Assembly (NCBI GenBank): GCA_041228345.1
Contig: CP166131.1
Coordinates: 744,001-808,000 of the forward strand
DNA length: 64,000 bases
Source: Alphaproteobacteria bacterium LSUCC0396
GTDB lineage: Bacteria > Pseudomonadota > Alphaproteobacteria > Puniceispirillales > Puniceispirillaceae
Direction of reading: 5' to 3'
The notes beneath the pieces were generated by a model. It was not told where the DNA came from. It made no database searches and worked only from the letters and a program-made list of their open reading frames with translations. The position numbers were made by a program, and so were the translations under genes. Shown here piece by piece: positions 27,751-35,721 of the stretch (its first letter is position 1; the number at the start of each line of letters is the position of its first letter).

Positions 27751-29472
27751 TTAGTGGCTATGCGCATCCATCAAATTCTGCATCGCAATATTCACTTCAC
27801 GGCTGTAAAGACGCGCCATTTTACCGGTTGGTGGCAGCGGCTCGTCGCGGAAAAATGATGGCAATTCATCATCGTCCTGATCAAACCCTGCGGCCTTGTT
27901 GAACGCCGCCTCAAGCCGCAATGTCTCAAAGCCGATATTACGGATAAAGTCAGGGGTCACACCAGCGTCAAACGAGTCATTAATCGCATCGGCAATCAGC
28001 GTCAGATTATCGTCGGTAACCGACCGGCCGAACACGCAAAGACCGAACGAGTCAGCGACCGCGCTGTTAATCTGCATTCGCAAGCTTTCGGCAACCAATT
28101 CTTCAATCGTCTTATCATCACATTTGAACGATGGTGCGTTACCAACCGTATGATCAGCACCTTGCGCGGTCAGCATCATTGAAATGCCGGTAACCTCGAT
28201 GATCCGCGGATCATAGGCGCTGATCGCCTGCTGTTTGATAACCGGCACCCGCGCAACCTTCAGCGCCTTGCCAACCCGCGCCGTACCCGACGCATAAAGC
28301 CGCCCACGCTCATTGCCAACCCGAATATCCTCAAGGCAGGATTGCATAAATGCCACATCGCCAAATGCGCCTTCGCCAGCCTCCATTAAAACACCGATTG
28401 TCGCGCCAAGCTCGATACTGTCGACGCCAAGATCATTTGCCGTCTCGTTCAACCTTGCCACATCATCCGGATCATCAAGTCCGCAATTGGTACCCAGCAA
28501 GCCAATGGTTTCATATTCCAGCGGCGAGACAAGTTCACGCCCAGTATCATCGACATAGACATTGCTGCATTTAATCAGGCATCCAGGCATACAAGCGTGC
28601 GATGTCTCACCGCCGCGACCACCATTCAGGTCGCGTATAAAGTCACCACCCATTCGAAGCGGCCCATCATCAGCACCGGTTAATTGCCCAGATGAGAAAT
28701 TACGCACCGGCAAGGCGCCTAGATGGTTGGTAAGGTCAGCAACCATCGCTGTTCCCGTGGTTTTCAGGCTTTGTACCGCAACAGACTCGCCAAGCTTCTT
28801 GCCATAATCCTTGATCGCGCCCATTAATTTTTTACGGTTATTCACCGGCGGCATACGGTCCTTGTCAATAACGACAGCCTTGATTTTCTTGGCACCCATT
28901 ACCGCGCCAACACCGCCGCGCGCGGCCAAACGTGACGGCCGGTTATCGGTATCGGAAAAGGCCACCCCAGCCATCAGCCCAAGATATTCACCAACCGGCC
29001 CACACAGCGCCAACGACGTTTTGTCTCCATAAGCCTCATGCAGCTTTCGCGCACAATCGAAATTACCCAACCCCATATAGGGCGTCGCATCATCAAAGCT
29101 AATCACGCCATCCTTGGTGATACGGATCACAACCCATGTATCACTGGCGCCTTGAAACGTAATGCCGGCAATCAGCAACTGCCCCATCGCAAAGCCAAAT
29201 GTCCCACCACTATTGGCCTCTTTGACGCCGCCAGTTAACGGGCTTTTGCAGCCAACACTGAGCCGGTTTGCATTGGAAAAATTTGTTCCAGCAAATGGCC
29301 CAACCGAAAAAATTAACGGGTTTTCCGGTGCCATCGGATCGACTGTAGCTATATTTTGATCGAGCAGCATCCGCGCGATCAGATATCGTCCGGACTTGGC
29401 AATCTCACGCCCAGACAAATCACGGCTGGCAGTGGTTTTCTTACCAAGATCTATTGTGATAAATTTGCGCAT
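27751..29472 (-). CDS. Aldehyde:ferredoxin oxidoreductase (tungsten-type AOR family)
   Basis: Oxidises an aldehyde to a carboxylic acid and reduces ferredoxin, using a tungsto- or molybdopterin. The 573-residue protein has AOR hallmarks: GPFAGTNFSNANRLSVGCKS, KEANSGGTFGFAM, ARGGVGAVMGAKKIKAVV, and a 4Fe-4S set with C294, C298, C302 and the distal C479 (FGLCVFG). ATG 29472 was chosen because AGGA is 6 bases before it; the ATG two codons earlier abuts the AGGA. It lies between enamidase and the hydroxylase. A likely substrate is 2-formylglutarate, the enamidase product (inference). Confidence 0.9.
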   Translation of the reverse strand: MRKFITIDLGKKTTASRDLSGREIAKSGRYLIARMLLDQNIATVDPMAPENPLIFSVGPFAGTNFSNANRLSVGCKSPLTGGVKEANSGGTFGFAMGQLLIAGITFQGASDTWVVIRITKDGVISFDDATPYMGLGNFDCARKLHEAYGDKTSLALCGPVGEYLGLMAGVAFSDTDNRPSRLAARGGVGAVMGAKKIKAVVIDKDRMPPVNNRKKLMGAIKDYGKKLGESVAVQSLKTTGTAMVADLTNHLGALPVRNFSSGQLTGADDGPLRMGGDFIRDLNGGRGGETSHACMPGCLIKCSNVYVDDTGRELVSPLEYETIGLLGTNCGLDDPDDVARLNETANDLGVDSIELGATIGVLMEAGEGAFGDVAFMQSCLEDIRVGNERGRLYASGTARVGKALKVARVPVIKQQAISAYDPRIIEVTGISMMLTAQGADHTVGNAPSFKCDDKTIEELVAESLRMQINSAVADSFGLCVFGRSVTDDNLTLIADAINDSFDAGVTPDFIRNIGFETLRLEAAFNKAAGFDQDDDELPSFFRDEPLPPTGKMARLYSREVNIAMQNLMDAHSH

Positions 29473-29533
29473 CTTCATTCCTGTTCGGCAATATCATGCC
29501 TCAAAACAATGCCGGATACCCAGCGTTAATTCG

Positions 29534-29549
29534 TTTGTATACTAACAAA
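29534..29549. promoter_or_regulatory. Inverted repeat upstream of the AOR gene
   Basis: TTTGT and ACAAA flank ATACTA, forming a 5-base inverted repeat that also contains the palindrome GTATAC at 29537-29542. It lies about 60 bases before the AOR start in a 220-base gap after enamidase. This could be an operator for the MarR regulator; weak evidence. Confidence 0.35.
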
Positions 29550-29692
29550 AATACTTCGTCTTGTAAAGACAATCCGGTAGAGCATTTTCATATGAACAGA
29601 TTTCCGCCAGCGCCATTGTCTGCTGCGCGTCATATACCAATCGGTTTATATTCTGGTTCATCACGAATCGCCGCGAGATGATTATTCGATGA

Positions 29693-30862
29693 TCATTCAA
29701 GAACTTCCGGCAAATTAGTCGCTGGCGGGGTATTACGGCTGCGATTGGTGCGCACAATACCGTCGATAATCGTCATTCCAACACCGGGCAAATTACCCTG
29801 ATGGATACTTTCTAGCATATTACGGCCCGGCGCGTGCTGGGCGGTGTCCATAAGCACAAAATCGGCGCTGCGACCAATTTCGACAATGCCACAATCAAGG
29901 TCACGCATCCGCGCAGTATTGCCGGTGGCAAAACAAAAGGCGATTTCCGGCGGGATATCACCGAGGCTCGACAGCATCGCGATCATCCGCAAGATGCCCA
30001 GCGGCTGTACACCAGAACCGGCCGGCGCATCAGTGCCAAGGATAACACGTTCCGACTGCTTAATTTCAAAGGCAGTTCGCATCGCCAGCAAACCAGCGCG
30101 CTCATTCCCATTATGCACAATCTCGATCCCGCGACTGCAACTTTCGCAAAGGCAGGTGATCTGATCATCGGGGAGCGCGGTATGGCCGCCATTGATATGA
30201 CCGATGATGTCAGCATCAGCCTCCAGCACAACATCCTTGTCAATCAGACCCGACCCAGGAATCGACGGCCCACCGGTATGAATGGTCGACTGAATACCAT
30301 ATTTACGCGCCCATTTGACCATCTGTGCAGCGGTTTCGCCAGCCTTGACCGAACCAAGCCCAACCTCACCGAGCAGCTTGACGCCAGCATCCGCCAGCTC
30401 TTTAAAATCAGACTCAACCATGCCATCCTCGATCACCGGCGCTCCTGCCAGCATCTTAACACCCGAAGGACGGAAATTTTCGTACCAGCGCTGCGAGGCA
30501 ATCGCCATCGCCTTTAATCCGACAATATCTTTCGGCCGCCCAGGGGCGTGAACCTCACCGGCTGAAATCATCGTTGTGACACCGCCATGCAGGCAGGAGT
30601 CAATCCAGTTCAATTGCTGTTGCCGCGGCGTATAATCGCCAATCACCGGATGCACATGGCTGTCGATTAGGCCCGGCGTCAGCGTCACACCATGTGCATG
30701 AACCCGCACCGTGGCATTGTCCAAATCCATATCCTTGGCATAGCCGATATCGGTAATCCGGCCATCAACCGCAACCACGCAATCACCATCAAGAATGGGC
30801 GCCTCCAGCTTACCCGACAGGATCTGGCCGATATTGGTAATAACAAGCTTTTCTGATGCCAT
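29693..30862 (-). CDS. ena: Enamidase (amidohydrolase superfamily)
   Basis: Converts 1,4,5,6-tetrahydro-6-oxonicotinate to 2-formylglutarate and ammonia. The 389-residue protein resembles Eubacterium barkeri enamidase closely in motif order: TPGLIDSHVHPVIGDYTPRQ (metal HxH), LHGGVTTMISAGEVHAPGRP then KDIVGLKAMAI, GEVGLGSVK, IHTGGPSIPGS, the metal Asp in ILGTDAPAGSG, and C-terminal SRNTPPA. ATG 30862 has GAGGGA 8 bases upstream and is preferred over a TTG five codons earlier. First gene of the minus-strand catabolic run, 203 bases after the MarR gene. Confidence 0.88.
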   Translation of the reverse strand: MASEKLVITNIGQILSGKLEAPILDGDCVVAVDGRITDIGYAKDMDLDNATVRVHAHGVTLTPGLIDSHVHPVIGDYTPRQQQLNWIDSCLHGGVTTMISAGEVHAPGRPKDIVGLKAMAIASQRWYENFRPSGVKMLAGAPVIEDGMVESDFKELADAGVKLLGEVGLGSVKAGETAAQMVKWARKYGIQSTIHTGGPSIPGSGLIDKDVVLEADADIIGHINGGHTALPDDQITCLCESCSRGIEIVHNGNERAGLLAMRTAFEIKQSERVILGTDAPAGSGVQPLGILRMIAMLSSLGDIPPEIAFCFATGNTARMRDLDCGIVEIGRSADFVLMDTAQHAPGRNMLESIHQGNLPGVGMTIIDGIVRTNRSRNTPPATNLPEVLE

Positions 30863-31065
30863 GATTTTGTCCCTCAATATTTTTGCCGAAACCGCTTAAC
30901 AGTCTGTTCACCCAGATTTATGACCTTTTATTGCTAGCATAAACACCAGTCTTTTAGGCCGCATTGATAACACGCACTCACCTTATTATTAGTCAGCAAT
31001 CCTGTGGCGCCGGTCAAGATCGTTATTTAACCCTCTTCATCTCAAAAACGTGCTCAGACATCCCG

Positions 31066-31521
31066 TCATTGCTGAAGCTTATCCAGCAGCGTTAAGAGCT
31101 GTGCAACTTCACGCGAGGTCAGTCTTTCGGTGGTTTCTTTGGTGATATCTTTTGCCGTGATTATGGCTGCCTCTACCGCCGCCTGACCGACATCGGTCAG
31201 TGAAATCTGGAGGCGGCGCATATCATCCGTATCCTGGCGCGCCCTCAGCAATCCGCGATCCATCAGGCGGGCAATCACCCCCTTGGTCGTTGCTGCATCC
31301 ATCGCAACAAGGCGGCCAAGCTGATTTTGTGATACTTCCCCAACTTCCCGAAGTCGCACCAAAACAGAGAATTGCGTTGGTGTTATATCCGGCAGCTGCC
31401 GCGAAAAAATCTCCAGATGACGCTGGCTAGCCAGCCGCAGCTTGTAACCTACCTGATCATCAAGCTGATAATCATCGGCCAGAGATTTTGCCGAAACACC
31501 GCGAGAATCACCAACAGTCAT
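31066..31521 (-). CDS. MarR-family regulator (NicR-like)
   Basis: A 151-residue winged-helix protein. The N-terminal stretch DDQVGYKLRLASQRHLEIF, then LTPTQFSVLVRLREVGEVSQ-like helices, NQLGRLVAMDAATTKGVIAR as recognition helix and the wing. This pattern is close to NicR, the MarR repressor of Pseudomonas nicotinate genes, as I remember it. It sits directly upstream of enamidase on the same strand and divergent from DUF1185, ideally placed to control both. The ligand is inferred to be a pathway intermediate such as 6-hydroxynicotinate. Confidence 0.87.
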   Translation of the reverse strand: MTVGDSRGVSAKSLADDYQLDDQVGYKLRLASQRHLEIFSRQLPDITPTQFSVLVRLREVGEVSQNQLGRLVAMDAATTKGVIARLMDRGLLRARQDTDDMRRLQISLTDVGQAAVEAAIITAKDITKETTERLTSREVAQLLTLLDKLQQ

Positions 31522-31706
31522 AACAAAACCAGATCCAGTTCAGCCCCGAAAAAACGCCACGATACCGCAACACATTCAAGGTGTAACATTGGCACATCAA
31601 AAAAGCCAGACTTGAAAATATAAGTTAATTTCAACAATTAACCGCATCGTAACGGCGCGTTTTCATGCCGCAGATCCACTAAAATATCCTTTGACAGCAA
31701 ACGATA

Positions 31707-31732
31707 TTTATCTTTTGATCAGGAAAGATAAA
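31707..31732. promoter_or_regulatory. Perfect 9-bp inverted repeat between MarR and DUF1185
   Basis: TTTATCTTT (31707-31715) and AAAGATAAA (31724-31732) are exact reverse complements around TGATCAGG, which contains the palindrome TGATCA. A further ATCAAAGAT at 31733-31741 overlaps the end of the repeat and mirrors ATCTTTTGAT. This is a good operator candidate for the MarR protein in the 303-base divergent region; I see nothing else definite there. Confidence 0.55.
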
Positions 31733-31824
31733 ATCAAAGATCACCGCAAATGCCCCTAAATAGTCATCGCTAGCTATCAATGGGCATGAGTGGTGGCGAC
31801 TGGCGAAAATTGGGGATGCAGCTT

Positions 31825-32412
31825 ATGGTATTAGCCAAAATTCGGAAAATTGTGACGATTGTCGAGGACACACACCAAGAGGCAGGACAGGACATCACCC
31901 CGCCTACCCGCCGTGCGGCGGCAATTGCCGTGATCGAAAACCCTTATGCGGGCATCTATGAAGAAGACCTTGAGACACTAATGGCCATCGGCGAAGAGCT
32001 TGGCGGATTACTTGGCGAGCGGTGCGTTGCCGCGCTTGGCATTGAACCACAGGCGGCAGAGAGCTATGGCAAGGCGGCGATTGTCGGCGAAAATGGCGAG
32101 CTTGAGCATGCCGCGGCGATCCTGCATCCACGCCTTGGCAAACCGTTACGCGCGGCAGTGGAAAAAGGTGCTGCACTCGTGCCATCAAATAAAAAACGCG
32201 GTGGCATGGGGCATCCGATTGATGTGCCCCTTGGCCATAAGGATGCCGCCTATGTACGGTCACATTTTGACGGTATGGAAGTCAGTGTGAATGATGCGCC
32301 GCGCGCCAATGAAATTCTGGTCGCTGTGGCGGTGACAGATTCGGGACGGCCACTACCGCGTGTTGGCGGCCTGACGCATGATCAGGCAGACGGCAAGGAT
32401 GGCCTGCGCTAG
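31825..32412 (+). CDS. DUF1185 (AA_synth) family protein
   Basis: A 195-residue member of the family called amino acid synthesis (DUF1185), whose biochemical role is unproven. Conserved family stretches are KIRKIVTIVEDTHQEAG, ENPYAGIYEEDLETLM, YGKAAIVGENGELEHAAAIL, HPIDVPLGHKDAAYVRSHFD and a final GRPLPRVGGL. Start ATG 31825 matches the family N-terminus; frame is open back to an ATG at 31780. GGGGA lies 10 bases upstream. It is divergent from the MarR gene, and its association with 6-hydroxynicotinate reductase and UPF0280 suggests a role in the same pathway. Confidence 0.83.
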   Translation: MVLAKIRKIVTIVEDTHQEAGQDITPPTRRAAAIAVIENPYAGIYEEDLETLMAIGEELGGLLGERCVAALGIEPQAAESYGKAAIVGENGELEHAAAILHPRLGKPLRAAVEKGAALVPSNKKRGGMGHPIDVPLGHKDAAYVRSHFDGMEVSVNDAPRANEILVAVAVTDSGRPLPRVGGLTHDQADGKDGLR

Positions 32413-32440
32413 GGCACGGCTTACCAATGATTGCCGCGCT

Positions 32441-32902
32441 TCATGTCCATTTACCGTTGGCAATCTGAGTGATGACCAGACCGGTCAGCAATAGACTGGC
32501 CCCGCCAAGCTGTAGCAAATTCACGGGCCGGATTGGTGCGCCAAACAGGCCAAAATGATCAATCAGCAGCGAAAAGATAATCTGCCCCGATACCGCCATA
32601 ACAATGAAATTGGCGACGCCAATCTTGCCAGCGAGAACCGTCGCACTAATTACGTAAAAAGCCACAACAAATCCGGCCAGATATTCAACTGGCTGCAAAT
32701 GCCTGAACTGGCCAATGTCGGGCAGACCGCGGCCAGCCAAAAGCGCCACCATTATGGCAAGAAGGATTGCCACACCAAATAACAAAACACTGGCATGAAG
32801 CGGCTCACCAAACGCCCGGGCAACCCGGCCGTTCAAAATTCCAACAACCGGAATGAATGATCCGGCGAGAAGCGCCCAGACAAGATATTTGATATTGATC
32901 AT
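32441..32902 (-). CDS. DUF606/YdcZ-type DMT transporter
   Basis: A 153-residue membrane protein with five hydrophobic segments, of the DMT_YdcZ (DUF606) type: GSFIPVVGILNGRVARAFGE, then a second helix, and FIVMAVSGQIIFSLLIDHFG. These half-size DMT proteins usually act as dimers. Substrate unknown. It ends the minus-strand run that begins with the ABC transporter, 53 bases after the NIPSNAP gene. Confidence 0.87.
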   Translation of the reverse strand: MINIKYLVWALLAGSFIPVVGILNGRVARAFGEPLHASVLLFGVAILLAIMVALLAGRGLPDIGQFRHLQPVEYLAGFVVAFYVISATVLAGKIGVANFIVMAVSGQIIFSLLIDHFGLFGAPIRPVNLLQLGGASLLLTGLVITQIANGKWT

Positions 32903-32955
32903 TTTGGCATCTCCTCGTTCACCATGCCGTTACCGCATGCGCAATGACTCTAAAA

Positions 32956-33279
32956 TCACGGATGCGGCCCCCAAGGGGCTGCATTCAAAAGCTGGTTTTG
33001 CTGACTTATTAGGAGCGGGCGAAGATCACCGGCAAAATTCATGAAGTCATCATTCGCAAACAGGCTATTCCAATGATTGCGGCGATCGGCATCATCATCA
33101 AATTTCCACAGATGCACAATCTGATGCAACGGGCCGGTATCAGAGATGAAATAGCCCACCAGCTTTTTATCAAAGCCCCCCTTTTGCAAGGCAGGCCAGC
33201 CCTTGTTGGTATAGGCCTCAACCGCATCTTTCATCTTGCCGACAGTTACCTGATAGGTTCGTAATTCGTAAATAGCCAT
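32956..33279 (-). CDS. NIPSNAP family protein
   Basis: A 107-residue single ferredoxin-like NIPSNAP domain: YELRTYQVTVGKMKDAVEAY at the start, a central LVGYFISDTGPLHQIVHLW and a helix with RRNHWNSLF. Such small proteins occur in catabolic operons and may act as dimeric isomerase- or monooxygenase-like enzymes. ATG 33279 is preferred to a TTG six codons upstream. It follows the DapA-like gene by 75 bases. Confidence 0.87.
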   Translation of the reverse strand: MAIYELRTYQVTVGKMKDAVEAYTNKGWPALQKGGFDKKLVGYFISDTGPLHQIVHLWKFDDDADRRNHWNSLFANDDFMNFAGDLRPLLISQQNQLLNAAPWGPHP

Positions 33280-33354
33280 GATCTTTTTCTCACTCAACAG
33301 TCTTAAGATTAGTCAAATTAAAACCTGGGCGGGCGCCATAGCGCGTAACCGCCG

Positions 33355-34281
33355 CTAATTTAGCAAGCCAGCCGCTATCAGCGCCCCTTTAAGACGGGCA
33401 ATTTCCGCCGCTTCTAGCTTGATCAATGGCGGCCTTACAATTGCTTGATCTAACCTGCCAAGCAGCACCAGACATTCCTTCATCCGGTTGTGCATATCAA
33501 GAAACGGTGCGCTATAGAATGCTTGTGCTAGCGGGAAAATCCGGTCATTTACCGCACGCGCTGCCGCCAGATCATCGCGCTGCATCGCAGTAAATAATTC
33601 AACCTGCAAATCGGCGATGACGCTTCCTGCCCCCGATAATAATCCGGCAGGCTTCATCGAAAGTGACGCCATCAACCATGATGAATGGGTCGATAGCACA
33701 TTCACCTTACGCGACAATGACTGAAAAGTGCGGATATGGCGCTCATGCAACATCGGATCGTTACACCAATCCTTGATTGCAACCACGCTTGGCACTTCAT
33801 CAAAGATGCGCAGCATCGTCTCAACCGAATAGCCAAGGCCGGTACCAGCAGGATATTGGAACAAGATCAGCGGCAGGTCAGTGGCATCGGCAATTGTCTT
33901 GAAATGAGCAAGTGCCATATCGGGGCGCAACTGTCCGCCCATGCTCATGCTGTTTGGCGGGAACACCAATAGCGCGCTTGCGCCTTCGCGGGCGGCCATT
34001 TTAGCAATTTCAACGGCGGCGTGACTGCCATCGGCATAAACACCATTTACCAGTGGCAGCGCGCCGCCAACCTCATCCAATGATGCAGCCAAGAGACGGC
34101 ATTGTTCATCACGGCTAAAGGCGTGTATTTCCGATGCGTGACCATTTACCGTGATCGCACTTAGCCCGGCGATATCAGCAACATCTCTTAAATGTTTACG
34201 CGACGCCTCAATATCAATTTCAAAATCTTGGTCAAATGCAACAAGAGTTGCCGGAATCACGCCCTGTGCTTGGAATTTCAT
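33355..34281 (-). CDS. Dihydrodipicolinate synthase (DapA) family aldolase/lyase
   Basis: A 308-residue class I aldolase of the DHDPS/NAL superfamily. The Schiff-base lysine is in VVAIKDWCND, the partner tyrosine in LILFQYPAGTG, and the N-terminal GVIPATLVAFD aligns with the usual GxxPAlvTPF. The substrate-loop GxxGE motif has become NGHASE, so it is not a lysine-pathway DapA and probably acts on a catabolic 2-keto acid. It follows livF by 16 bases, so it probably shares the transporter transcript. ATG 34281 has GAGG upstream. Confidence 0.86.
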   Translation of the reverse strand: MKFQAQGVIPATLVAFDQDFEIDIEASRKHLRDVADIAGLSAITVNGHASEIHAFSRDEQCRLLAASLDEVGGALPLVNGVYADGSHAAVEIAKMAAREGASALLVFPPNSMSMGGQLRPDMALAHFKTIADATDLPLILFQYPAGTGLGYSVETMLRIFDEVPSVVAIKDWCNDPMLHERHIRTFQSLSRKVNVLSTHSSWLMASLSMKPAGLLSGAGSVIADLQVELFTAMQRDDLAAARAVNDRIFPLAQAFYSAPFLDMHNRMKECLVLLGRLDQAIVRPPLIKLEAAEIARLKGALIAAGLLN

Positions 34282-34297
34282 CTTATAAACAACCTCA

Positions 34298-34942
34298 TTA
34301 AGCAGTGACGATAGACCCCCGCTCAATCGTATATGTACGATCTATAACGTCCGACACATGTGCATCGTTTGACTCAGCGATGATAATTGACACACCCTCT
34401 CGCTTTAGAGACGCAAGAATTTCACCCATTCTAAGCGCTAGAACTGGCGCTATGCCCTCTGTAGGCTCATCAAGAAGCAAAAGTTTTTGTCCAACCATCA
34501 ATGCCCGAGCGAGTGCTACCAACTTCTGTTGACCGCCGGATAATGATGTAGCCGCCATCTCTCTAAATCCTTTACACTCAGGAATGATTTCATAAATCCA
34601 CGACAGCCGCCCCTCATATCCTTGTATATTGGTTGACCATACCGGCACTAAAATATTTTCTTCAGCCGTCATCTCAGGAACCAGACGTCTATCCTCAGGC
34701 ATGTAACCTATCCCCATATGAGCGCGGCGATATCCAGGAGTGGACTCTAAAGCTTCAGCCTCAAACACAAACTTTCCACCGCGGATCGGCAAAAGACCCA
34801 TCAGAGACCTAAGAAAAGTTGTCTTACCAGCCCCATTTCGGCCGATTAAACCCACTATCTCACCAGATTCAATTTCTAAACCAATGTCTCGTAATATTGG
34901 CGTTCCATTTATATCAACATCAAGACCATCCACTTTCAACAT
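34298..34942 (-). CDS. livF: Branched-chain-type ABC transporter ATP-binding protein LivF
   Basis: ATPase of a HAAT-family importer. The 214-residue protein is slightly short but complete: Walker A LIGRNGAGKTTFLRSLMGLL, signature SLSGGQQKLVALARAL, Walker B LLLLDEPTEGI. Last transporter gene, 20 bases after livG. The region 34.3-38.9 kb is visibly AT-richer than its flanks and uses more AGA, TCT and CTA codons. Confidence 0.93.
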   Translation of the reverse strand: MLKVDGLDVDINGTPILRDIGLEIESGEIVGLIGRNGAGKTTFLRSLMGLLPIRGGKFVFEAEALESTPGYRRAHMGIGYMPEDRRLVPEMTAEENILVPVWSTNIQGYEGRLSWIYEIIPECKGFREMAATSLSGGQQKLVALARALMVGQKLLLLDEPTEGIAPVLALRMGEILASLKREGVSIIIAESNDAHVSDVIDRTYTIERGSIVTA

Positions 34943-34962
34943 AACTAAATCTGCCTCTTGCT

Positions 34963-35721
34963 CTAGTGCCGCGTACCAATGACAAACTCTTGAACCTTAG
35001 CGTCTGCCAAAGCTTTCTTAGGAGACATGTCAGCTATGATCTCTCCCTGATAGAATGCAAGAACCCGGCTAACGTATCGCTCGACAATTTCCATATCATG
35101 TTCAACAAACAAAACCGTCACTTCGTCCTCACGTAGTGCTTCCATAACCACATCCATGAAGCCAAATTTTTCTTCCACTGATATTCCGCTCGTGGGTTCG
35201 TCAAGGAGAAGAATACGCGGTTCGCTCACCACAGCCATTGCAATGTCCAGTAACTTTCTAACGCCCTGAGAAAGAACATTAACCGTCATGTCTTTGTAGC
35301 TCTCTAGATGATATCGGGTTAAAACATCATCTCTACGCGCGAGCAGGTCGGGACTCTCCATTTCACGGAGCGCGGCAAAACCACGATTCTTAGCAATTGC
35401 AAGCGCAATCATCAAATTTTCTGCGACAGTCATCGTATGAAACACTTGAGATACTTGAAATGACCGAGAAATACCCGCGTGCGTTACCTCGCGGGGGCCT
35501 TTGCCAACAAGCTGGACTCCATCAAAGGCGATGCTACCACTGGTTGGCTTCAAGTAACCAGTGACCATATTTACAAAACATGTCTTGCCCGCACCATTTG
35601 CTCCAATTATTCCAACAATCTCACCTTTATGCACATCAACGTTAATGTCTTTGGCTGCCACAACAGCACCAAAAGTCTTTAGAAGATCACGCACTTCCAA
35701 AATCGGTTTTGACTCTGTCAT
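34963..35721 (-). CDS. livG: Branched-chain-type ABC transporter ATP-binding protein LivG
   Basis: Second ATPase of the importer, 252 residues. Walker A is IIGANGAGKTCFVNMVTGYL, the signature region reads NVLSQGVRKLLDIAMAV (LSQG instead of LSGG, common in LivG proteins), and Walker B is ILLLDEPTSGI. The extra C-terminal BCA_ABC_TP segment ends with VIGTRH. Its ATG overlaps the livM stop (ATGA), and GGAAGGAA lies upstream. Confidence 0.93.
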   Translation of the reverse strand: MTESKPILEVRDLLKTFGAVVAAKDINVDVHKGEIVGIIGANGAGKTCFVNMVTGYLKPTSGSIAFDGVQLVGKGPREVTHAGISRSFQVSQVFHTMTVAENLMIALAIAKNRGFAALREMESPDLLARRDDVLTRYHLESYKDMTVNVLSQGVRKLLDIAMAVVSEPRILLLDEPTSGISVEEKFGFMDVVMEALREDEVTVLFVEHDMEIVERYVSRVLAFYQGEIIADMSPKKALADAKVQEFVIGTRH

